The position numbers were made by a program, and so were the translations under genes. From the NCBI GenBank assembly GCA_028697715.1, contig JAQVDS010000002.1, positions 62,001-126,000 of the forward strand: a DNA stretch of 64,000 nt. The letters are read 5' to 3'. The notes beneath the pieces are model-generated. The model did not search any database. It saw nothing but the letters and a program-made list of their open reading frames with translations, and was not told the DNA's origin. Shown here one piece after another: positions 57,788 to 64,000 of this stretch (the first letter of the stretch is position 1; each line of letters starts with the position of its first letter). The stretch is from Acidithiobacillus sp. GTDB lineage: Bacteria; Pseudomonadota; Gammaproteobacteria; Acidithiobacillales; Acidithiobacillaceae.

Positions 57788-58348
57788 ATGTCGGTGCCGG
57801 AACTTCCAGCCTTTCGCGAACAGGTACGCAGGGCGCACGCGCAACTCATTCATCAGGTCGTTGCCGCTTGTCAGAATGCCGATCAACGGCCAGTACTGGC
57901 GGATACTCTGCGCACCGCCAGCGCCAATGGTTGGCAAGAGCTCGTCGCGCGCCTGGAACAAATCCTGGCCGGCGCGAGGGATGCGACACTGTTGCTCGGT
58001 CTGGACGACGAAGACCGCATTGTCGTCGAGAGCGTCCTGCAAGGTCTGCAGGATCCCCTCTCTCTCCCGTCCCATGGCACCCAGGCCGACCCGAGCTTCG
58101 CCGCTCCCGGGATTGCCGGAATCGTCGTCGCCGCCCAGCGGGGCGATACCCAGGCCCTGCAATGGCTCGGACAGATGGCCGCCCAGATGCAGCGGGCAGG
58201 GGGCGAGATGGCAAAGTTGGGCGCCTGTCTGGGGCCATTATCCCAAGGCAAAACCGACGTGGAGCGTCTGGGCAAAGGGCTGGGCGCCAGCACCCGCAGC
58301 CTGCTGCAGCAGATCGTCGAGGAAATGCACAAGCTGCAGGTCCAGTGA
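57788..58348 (+). CDS. Conserved-looking hypothetical protein, helical
   Basis: I do not recognise this 186-residue protein. It has no signal peptide, no membrane segment and no clear helix-turn-helix. It appears mostly alpha-helical, with an acidic centre (LLLGLDDEDRIVVESVL), a proline/glycine-containing joint (about 98-118) and a C-terminal helical half ending LLQQIVEEMHKLQVQ. The ATG at 57788 is 21 bases after the predicted transcript start; the longer reading upstream would cross the promoter. It lies 64 bases before the thioredoxin-like gene. Confidence 0.6.
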   Translation: MSVPELPAFREQVRRAHAQLIHQVVAACQNADQRPVLADTLRTASANGWQELVARLEQILAGARDATLLLGLDDEDRIVVESVLQGLQDPLSLPSHGTQADPSFAAPGIAGIVVAAQRGDTQALQWLGQMAAQMQRAGGEMAKLGACLGPLSQGKTDVERLGKGLGASTRSLLQQIVEEMHKLQVQ

Positions 58349-58412
58349 CGCGCTCCCGGCGACAAAGTATCGTGTAGTCATGTTCAGAATCCGAAGAGCA
58401 GGAGTGAAGTAG

Positions 58413-59282
58413 ATGGCGTCTGGTTCCCACGTGATTGACGTAAACCTGGGCAACTTCAGCGAGGCCGTGGAAGCCGAATCCTTTCGTCGCCCGGTCGTGG
58501 TGGATTTCTGGGCTCCCTGGTGCGGCCCCTGTCGCGCCCTGGGTCCCGTTCTGGAGCGCTTGGCCGAGGAAATGCAGGGGGCATTTTTGCTCGTCAAGAT
58601 CAACGCGGATGAAAATCCTGAGCTCTCTCGACAGTATTCCGTTCGCGGTATCCCAGCGGTCAAAGCCTTTCGTGATGGCAAGGTCGTCGACGAGTTTGCC
58701 GGCGCCTTGCCCGAGTCCGCCGTTCGTCAGTTCCTCGACAAGATTTTGCCCAAGGCTGGTGACGAGCAGCGCAAGGCGGGGCTCGAAGCCCTTGCACGCG
58801 GCGATACCGTGGCCGCCGAGCAGGCCTTTCGCGCCGCCCTCAAGCAAGATGCCCGCAATGATGAGGCCCGCCTGGAGCTTGCGCGCCTTTTGCTCGGTCG
58901 TGGCGATCATGACGCCGCCGAGCACGAATTGGCGGCTCTGAGTCCCGCCTTCCAGGTTCGCGAGGACGTCGAGGCGCTGCGGGCGCTACTGGAATTTTCG
59001 GCAGAACTGCGCGATGCGCCGCCCAGCGCGGAAATCACGCGGCGCTTGCAGGAAAGCAGTGGTGATGAGCAGGCGCAGGCCATGTACCAACATGCGCTAC
59101 GCGAGCTGTTGCAAGGTCATGAGCAGGCAGCACTGGAGCAACTCATTGAGATGGTGCAGCGTCATCGAAAATATCGCGACGATCTCGCACGCAAGACCCT
59201 CCTGAAGATTTTTCTCGTACTGGGCAAGGAACATCCCTTGGTCAACGAATATCGCAGCAAACTGGCGCGGGCACTCTATTGA
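58413..59282 (+). CDS. cnoX: Thioredoxin-TPR co-chaperone (CnoX/YbbN-like)
   Basis: The 289-residue product has an N-terminal thioredoxin domain (about 5-115) with WCGPC at 36-40, then a TPR-like helical region (about 125-289) with pairs such as DTVAAEQAFRAALKQD and ARLELARLLLGRGDHDAAE (in part). It is cytosolic, with no signal peptide. E. coli CnoX has lost the first active-site cysteine, but here both are present, so it may be redox-active as in Caulobacter-type CnoX. It protects proteins from oxidative aggregation with GroEL/DnaK. Confidence 0.85.
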   Translation: MASGSHVIDVNLGNFSEAVEAESFRRPVVVDFWAPWCGPCRALGPVLERLAEEMQGAFLLVKINADENPELSRQYSVRGIPAVKAFRDGKVVDEFAGALPESAVRQFLDKILPKAGDEQRKAGLEALARGDTVAAEQAFRAALKQDARNDEARLELARLLLGRGDHDAAEHELAALSPAFQVREDVEALRALLEFSAELRDAPPSAEITRRLQESSGDEQAQAMYQHALRELLQGHEQAALEQLIEMVQRHRKYRDDLARKTLLKIFLVLGKEHPLVNEYRSKLARALY

Positions 59283-59349
59283 GCCTGTTCTCTGGCGGAT
59301 GCTCTCCGTCGCACCGCCCTGGCGGGTACCCTAAGGAGTAAAAGACCGA

Positions 59350-60870
59350 ATGTGCGGCCCCATTTCCCGTTTCTCGCAACGTCGTGCCATCCTCTCAGCG
59401 TTCACTCTGGTCCTGCTTGCCTCTGGTTGTGCGCAAGCACAGGTGGGTGGCGAAAAGCCAGCTACCAGCCAGGCAGCGCCCGTTGCCGCGGTCACGCAAA
59501 GTACTCCCTTGCGGCCCCTGGTGAATCTTCCCGATTTCACCCCCCTCATCGACCGTTATGGCCCAACGGTGGTGAATATCAGCACGACCTCCGAACAGGC
59601 GATTCCCGGGGCCGGCAATCCCTTTCCGCCAGACTCGCCCTTCTACCGCTTTTTTGAGCATTTTGGCGCACCCAATAGTCAGTCCAAGCAGCCTCCGCAG
59701 GAGAAGGTCGAATCTCTCGGCTCCGGCTTCATCCTGAGCAGCGATGGCTACATCGTCACTGCCGCCCATGTCGTGCGCCATGCCAAGCACATCATTGTCA
59801 CCCTCGCTGATCACCACGCCTATCGGGCCAAACTCGTCGGCTTGTCGGTGCGCTACGATACCGCCCTGTTGAAGATCGACGCCAACAACCTGCCCACAGC
59901 ACCCATAGGTAATTCGAGCGATCTCAAGGTGGGACAATGGATACTCGCGGTGGGTACCCCCTTCGGTTTCTCCAACTCTGTCACCCAGGGCGTTGTCAGC
60001 GCCCTGGATCGACCACTACCGGACGATGAGTACATCCCCTTCATCCAGAGTGACGTGCCTATCAATCCCGGCAACTCTGGCGGTCCCCTCTTCAATATGT
60101 ATGGTCAGGTCGTGGGCATCAATGACCAGATCTACACCAACAACGGTGGTTACATGGGCCTGTCTTTCTCCATCCCCATCAATACGGTGATGTCGGTGGT
60201 AGAGGATCTCAAGGCACACCGGGCCATTCAGTTTGGCTATCTCGGTGTCGAGGTCCAGAGTGTGACACCAGACATGGCCGAGGCACTGCATCTCAATGAA
60301 CCCCTGGGCGCCCTCGTCGCCTCGGTCGAGCCGGGCAGTCCCGCGGCACGTGCGGGCCTACGTGCCGGCGATGTCATCGTCACCTTCGCGGGCAAGCCAG
60401 TCTACAGTGTCGGCCAACTACCCTTGCTGGTAGGCACGAAAAAGCCTGGAACTCGGGTAGAGATCGGTATTTTACGGCACGGCAAAGCGGTGGATCTGCC
60501 GATCACCGTCGGCGCCTTGCCCAGCCCGCAGAAAGCCAGCGATCTGGAGAGCAGTCCGACACCAAATCCTAGCGTGCTGAAAATCGAACGGCTGGGTATC
60601 TCCACCAAGCCGCTGTCTGCCAAACTAAAACGAGAGCTGGGAATCGATCAGGGCGTAGAGGTAGTGGACGTACACGAAGGCGCGGCGGCCGAAGCCGGCG
60701 TGCAGCCGGGGATGGTCATCGAACAGTTCGATCAGCAGGTGGTGCAGAGCCCGCAGCAGCTGCAACGTCTGGTTGCGGCCACTCCCGCAGACAAACCAGT
60801 TCCGGTGCTGGTCCGACAAGGAAAATCGAGCATTTTCATTGTCCTGCGCCTACCAAAAAAAGGGGACTGA
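59350..60870 (+). CDS. degP: Periplasmic serine protease of the Do/HtrA family
   Basis: The 506-residue product has an export signal, a trypsin-like domain with the triad H140 (TAAHVV), D170 (RYDTALLKI) and S243 (GNSGGP), and two PDZ domains (about 280-370 and 400-500). It is a DegP/DegQ/MucD-type quality-control protease-chaperone. The signal ends LLASGC at C27, a lipobox-like end with Ala at -3; alternatively signal peptidase I could cut after AQA. Which Deg type it is cannot be fixed from the sequence alone. GGAG lies 11 bases before the ATG. It is convergent with xerD. Confidence 0.9.
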   Translation: MCGPISRFSQRRAILSAFTLVLLASGCAQAQVGGEKPATSQAAPVAAVTQSTPLRPLVNLPDFTPLIDRYGPTVVNISTTSEQAIPGAGNPFPPDSPFYRFFEHFGAPNSQSKQPPQEKVESLGSGFILSSDGYIVTAAHVVRHAKHIIVTLADHHAYRAKLVGLSVRYDTALLKIDANNLPTAPIGNSSDLKVGQWILAVGTPFGFSNSVTQGVVSALDRPLPDDEYIPFIQSDVPINPGNSGGPLFNMYGQVVGINDQIYTNNGGYMGLSFSIPINTVMSVVEDLKAHRAIQFGYLGVEVQSVTPDMAEALHLNEPLGALVASVEPGSPAARAGLRAGDVIVTFAGKPVYSVGQLPLLVGTKKPGTRVEIGILRHGKAVDLPITVGALPSPQKASDLESSPTPNPSVLKIERLGISTKPLSAKLKRELGIDQGVEVVDVHEGAAAEAGVQPGMVIEQFDQQVVQSPQQLQRLVAATPADKPVPVLVRQGKSSIFIVLRLPKKGD

Positions 60871-60872
60871 AG

Positions 60873-61787
60873 CTAGCCGCGCGGGTGGTGCGCGGCGTGC
60901 AGGGCCTGGAGCCGTGCCTGGGCAATATGCGTGTAGATTTCCGTCGTACTGAGCTGGGCATGTCCCAGCATCAACTGCACGCTGCGCAGGTCAGCGCCGT
61001 GATCGAGCAAATGGGTGGCAAAGGCATGGCGCAGACTGTGGGGAGAGAGCCGGCAATGGATGCCAGCAATCCTGCCATAGTGTCGGATTAGCTGCCAGAA
61101 ACGTTGCCGGGTCATAGGTGCTGCCCTCTGGCTGAGAAACAGGGCAGCTTGGGCAGCCTGCTGCAAGAGCTCGGGGCGAGCGCGCCGCAAATAATCGGCA
61201 AGCAGGTCTTGGGCCCGCTCGCCGATGGGCACCAAGCGTTCCTTGCGCCCCTTACCGAAGGTCTTCAGCACGCCGGCTGCTATGTCTACCTGTGATAGCT
61301 GCAGGGTCACCAACTCTGACACCCGCAGGCCAGTCGCATAGAGCAGCTCCAGCATGGTGGCATCTCGCAGCCCTAGGGGATGGCTTTGATCTGGTGCGGC
61401 AAGCAGCGCCTCGATCTCGGACTCCGTCGGCACCTCCGGCAAATAGCGACCTAGACGGGGCGAGCTGAGGTCCAGAGTGGGATCGCGGTGGATCCAGCCC
61501 TCGCGCAGGGCATGGGCGTAAAAGCTCCGTAGACTGGAGAGCTGCCGTCGCACGCTGCGCAGGGCCGCGCCAGCGCTCAGGCGAGCGGCGAGAAAACCTG
61601 ACAGGTCGGCGTGCTCTGCCTGACGCAAACGTAGCCCGCGCGGCTGCAGGTGCCGGAACAAACTGTCAAGATCCTGACGGTAGGCCTGCAGCGTATGGGC
61701 ACTCAGGTTTTTCTCCAGCCACAAAGCATCGAGAAATTGATGAACATCCTCGTCCAGCTCCCGTGCAGAGTTCTTAGGCGTGCGCAT
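60873..61787 (-). CDS. xerD: Site-specific tyrosine recombinase (XerD-type)
   Basis: The product resolves chromosome dimers at dif together with XerC. It has 304 residues, a SAM-like N-terminal domain (LSAHTLQAYRQDLDSLFRHL, in part), and the catalytic set: Arg in YATGLRVSELV, Lys in FGKGRKERLVPIG, HSLRHAFATHLL, LGHAQLSTTEIYTH with the Tyr nucleophile. XerD rather than XerC is inferred from overall length and the LGH-LSTT-IYTH motif. The ATG at 61787 overlaps the end of ogt by 14 bases; the longer upstream reading is antifamily. Confidence 0.9.
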   Translation of the reverse strand: MRTPKNSARELDEDVHQFLDALWLEKNLSAHTLQAYRQDLDSLFRHLQPRGLRLRQAEHADLSGFLAARLSAGAALRSVRRQLSSLRSFYAHALREGWIHRDPTLDLSSPRLGRYLPEVPTESEIEALLAAPDQSHPLGLRDATMLELLYATGLRVSELVTLQLSQVDIAAGVLKTFGKGRKERLVPIGERAQDLLADYLRRARPELLQQAAQAALFLSQRAAPMTRQRFWQLIRHYGRIAGIHCRLSPHSLRHAFATHLLDHGADLRSVQLMLGHAQLSTTEIYTHIAQARLQALHAAHHPRG

Positions 61788-62304
61788 CCCACACCCCCTC
61801 GTGCTGAAGAAGAAGTTTTTTGTAGCTGAGCGCTGCTCCCTCCCGTTCGCCCGCATAGCCGCCAAGACCGTCCTTGGCGAGTACCCGATGGCAGGGGATG
61901 AGGATGGCGATGGGATTACCACGGCATGCCCGGCCAACCGCGCGGGGCGCGTTCTGCAAACGGCTGGCGAGTTCACCATAGCTGCGGATCTGGCCCAGAG
62001 GAATCTCCTGCAGGGCACGGCAAACCTGCTGCTGAAATAGCGTACCGAGTACCCGCAACAAAAGCCGCCTACGGCATCGTTCATAGGCCTCGAAGTCGGC
62101 TGCCGCATAGGCTGCCAACGCCTGCGCGACCGGATGATCGGCGGGGAGATCGGGCAACTCTTCGGCTTGTCCGAGAACGGGACTCAGGCCAATCAACGCA
62201 GCGTCACAAAATTCCAGGGTCAGCGTGCCGATCGGCGCGACGCTGTAGCGCCAACGGCTCACGATTCCGGGTACAGGCGCAGAAAAACTAAGGGATGAGT
62301 CCAT
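61774..62304 (-). CDS. ogt: Methylated-DNA--[protein]-cysteine S-methyltransferase
   Basis: This is a suicide repair protein that takes alkyl groups from O6-alkylguanine. The 176-residue product has an N-terminal ferredoxin-like part, the FQQQVCRALQEIPLGQIRSYGELA segment (in part) of the DNA-binding domain, and the acceptor cysteine C138 in IPCHRV, followed by GGYAGE. The ATG at 62304 lies 46 bases inside the preceding gene; a longer start lies further inside it. Confidence 0.93.
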   Translation of the reverse strand: MDSSLSFSAPVPGIVSRWRYSVAPIGTLTLEFCDAALIGLSPVLGQAEELPDLPADHPVAQALAAYAAADFEAYERCRRRLLLRVLGTLFQQQVCRALQEIPLGQIRSYGELASRLQNAPRAVGRACRGNPIAILIPCHRVLAKDGLGGYAGEREGAALSYKKLLLQHEGVWDAHA

Positions 62305-63470
62305 AATAGCGGTCCGGCGAGTTCCTGGGTAGCCCTTTGCGTCTCCTGCCAATGTGCCCAGAAGTCTGTCGCGGGCTCGGCAGCTACGCTGAGATATTGC
62401 TCGGCCCGCCGACGATACCAGGTTGCCAAGGCTTCGCTGCCGAGGGCTTGCACCTGGAGAATGCGCTGCCAGTCCTCACGGAATGTTTGCGGCGTAGGCT
62501 TCTCGGACAGGGCATGGCGGAAAGCTGCGAGTTCAGTATATCCCGGCCAGTCTTGCTGCGCCTCCCAACCCGCGAAGCGAAACAGATCGGCAGCCGCACT
62601 GAACAGTATGCGTCGACAACGACGCAAGCTACGGTGGGGCATCTGGAGTACCGCCGCCAACCACAGGTAGATCTCTCCCAGTTCACGCAGTTGGGTGCTC
62701 GCCGGATATTCCAGAATCATCAGGCCCAGCGCCAGAAAGAGCTGACGCAATGCGGCAATCGGTTGGTCCCCCATACCGCGGAGATGCTCCATATAGGCAC
62801 TCAGATCACGCTCGCGCAGACTCTGCAAGAGCGCCTTGCCACTATCCGCGCGCCGCTCTGCCCGCCCCTCGGGCACCACCACCGCACAAGCCTCGGGCAG
62901 GCCCCAATGTTGCTGCAACGCAGCCAGGGTAAGCGCGACAAAATCTTCCGCAGACACGACGGCAGCGAGTTGTGCCCAGGCATGGAAGAGACTGCTGCGC
63001 AAACCATGGGCGAAACCATCTTCTGCGACCCGCAGGCGTAGACGATCGATGATCAGGTGCCGGGCCTTGACATCCTCGGCCATGCTGCGCAACAGCGGCA
63101 ACAGCCGTTTCTCGTCCCGTTTTTCGACGGCCTCGGCAAGGATATCGAGTTCCATGTCGATCGGTAGGGGTGCATCGGGTGTTATCTGCAGCCATTCGGC
63201 GGGAACCGGGGCGCCCGTCGCCATCGCCGACCAAGCCCGCGCGACCAGATGGCCAGGCAGGGAATTCGCGGCAATGGTCACGCTGAGTCGCGCCATCCAG
63301 CAACGACTGAGATGCAGATCGGCCTGCCCCCGAGACAGAGGCAGGCCCTCCCGCAAAAAGCCTGACTGCAAGGGCAGACGCGCAGCAGCATCTGCCCAGA
63401 TGCGATCCTGCTCTGGTGCCGCAGCCATCCGCCATTGCTCCAGCAAGGCGGTAGACTGCAAGGCGGTCAT
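62259..63470 (-). CDS. Hypothetical protein between rplS and ogt
   Basis: I do not recognise this 403-residue protein. It is soluble-looking and rich in alanine, leucine and arginine, with no signal peptide, no membrane segment and no known motif. The composition is strongly helical, with tryptophans spaced through the C-terminal half (EAQQDWPGY, REDWQRIL, ALATWYRR, DFWAHWQET). The ATG at 63470 lies one base after the rplS stop (63472), so it is probably co-transcribed and coupled. Its 3' end overlaps ogt by 46 bases, a long overlap for this window. Confidence 0.68.
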   Translation of the reverse strand: MTALQSTALLEQWRMAAAPEQDRIWADAAARLPLQSGFLREGLPLSRGQADLHLSRCWMARLSVTIAANSLPGHLVARAWSAMATGAPVPAEWLQITPDAPLPIDMELDILAEAVEKRDEKRLLPLLRSMAEDVKARHLIIDRLRLRVAEDGFAHGLRSSLFHAWAQLAAVVSAEDFVALTLAALQQHWGLPEACAVVVPEGRAERRADSGKALLQSLRERDLSAYMEHLRGMGDQPIAALRQLFLALGLMILEYPASTQLRELGEIYLWLAAVLQMPHRSLRRCRRILFSAAADLFRFAGWEAQQDWPGYTELAAFRHALSEKPTPQTFREDWQRILQVQALGSEALATWYRRRAEQYLSVAAEPATDFWAHWQETQRATQELAGPLLWTHPLVFLRLYPES

Positions 63471-63471
63471 C

Positions 63472-63816
63472 TCAGCCGAGCTTTTCGCGGATGCGCGCGG
63501 CCTTACCAGAGAGATCACGCAGATAGTAGAGTTTGGCGCGCCGGACATCGCCGCGACGCTTCACCTCTACCTTGGCAACCAGCGGGGAGTGCATCGGGAA
63601 AACGCGCTCGACGCCTTCGCCGCTGGAAATCTTGCGCACCGTGAAGGATGAGTGGGCACCCCGGTTACGCCGGGCGATACACAGGCCCTCGAATACCTGG
63701 ACCCGCTCGCGCTCGCCTTCCTTCACGCGAACGTGCACCGCTACGGTGTCACCGGCGATGAAGTCGGGGATCTCGTTCTTGGCCTCTGCCTGATTGATTT
63801 CATCAATGATATTCAC
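63472..63816 (-). CDS. rplS: 50S ribosomal protein L19
   Basis: L19 lies at the 30S-50S interface. The 114-residue product has [22 protein letters not shown] in part ([13 protein letters not shown]), the [21 protein letters not shown] core, and the [19 protein letters not shown] end. The start is GTG with AAGGAG seven bases upstream. It follows trmD by 11 bases, as in the rpsP-rimM-trmD-rplS operon. Confidence 0.97.
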   Translation of the reverse strand: MNIIDEINQAEAKNEIPDFIAGDTVAVHVRVKEGERERVQVFEGLCIARRNRGAHSSFTVRKISSGEGVERVFPMHSPLVAKVEVKRRGDVRRAKLYYLRDLSGKAARIREKLG

Positions 63817-63827
63817 AGCACTTCTCC

Positions 63828-64000
63828 TTACGCCCTGCCACTTTCATCCGCGTTCTCTGCTTCCTGCAGACAACGTATATCCTCAACCGACAACTGGCGC
63901 CGCACCCAGAGGTCCGGACGCCGCATCCGGGTTCGCAACAGCGACTGTCCCCGACGCCAGCGCGCAATCCGCGCATGATCACCCGACAATAAAACCTCAG
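63828..64000 (-). CDS. trmD: tRNA (guanine-37-N1) methyltransferase TrmD, C-terminal part
   Basis: The last 57 residues are visible. [20 protein letters not shown] and [10 protein letters not shown] match the C-terminal domain of TrmD, including the VLLSGDHxxIxxWRR signature. The stop is TAA at 63830-63828. The rest lies beyond the window edge. Confidence 0.93.
   Translation of the reverse strand, partial: EVLLSGDHARIARWRRGQSLLRTRMRRPDLWVRRQLSVEDIRCLQEAENADESGRA

Overview
The window is a housekeeping segment of a proteobacterial chromosome of moderately high GC. It carries most of one ribosomal-protein and RNA-polymerase supercluster, the tufB-type tRNA/translation operon, a riboflavin operon and several single genes of envelope, repair and signalling function. 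Gene content, the tRNA-Tyr/Gly/Thr-tuf-tRNA-Trp-secE-nusG order and protein character suggest a gammaproteobacterium sensu lato, most like Acidithiobacillus. That assignment is inference from general resemblance; no 16S gene is present.

Layout. (1) 1-9346, plus strand: the end of rplI, dnaB, a PqiABC-type lipid transport cluster, a GNAT acetyltransferase, a flippase-like membrane protein, alr and radA. (2) 9359-12211, minus: a 950-residue GAF-PAS-PAS-GGDEF-EAL protein with a C-terminal zinc-binding-like domain. It is followed by a frameshifted helix-turn-helix remnant, then ssb and the divergent uvrA. (3) 16085-45657, minus: read in transcription order this is nusG, rplK, rplA, rplJ, rplL, rpoB, rpoC, then a new promoter, rpsL, rpsG, fusA, tuf, the S10 genes, the spc genes with secY, then adk, infA, rpmJ, rpsM, rpsK, rpsD, rpoA and rplQ. 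(4) 45660-47711, minus: secE, tRNA-Trp, a second tuf and three further tRNA genes behind a near-consensus promoter. (5) 47901-50670, plus: an OmpA-like periplasmic protein, UbiB and a LapA-type protein. (6) 50675-56837, minus: a Sel1-repeat protein and the glyA-nrdR-ribD-ribE-ribB-ribH-nusB operon. (7) 56935-60870: a divergent pair of unrecognised genes, a CnoX-like thioredoxin and a DegP-type protease. (8) 60873-64000, minus: xerD, ogt, an unrecognised gene, rplS and the end of trmD.

The region is mostly ordinary core genome. I found no CRISPR array, no intact insertion sequence, no prophage and no defence island, and I do not claim a new system. The items most worth a second look are: the zinc-site-like C-terminus of the GGDEF-EAL protein; a RibB whose GTP cyclohydrolase II half has lost its zinc cysteines; overlapping face-to-face promoters sharing a 7-bp inverted repeat between two unrecognised genes near 57.75 kb; inverted repeats at the rpsL and OmpA-like promoters; the OmpA-like domain lacking its diaminopimelate-binding Asp; and an HTH gene broken by a one-base shift.
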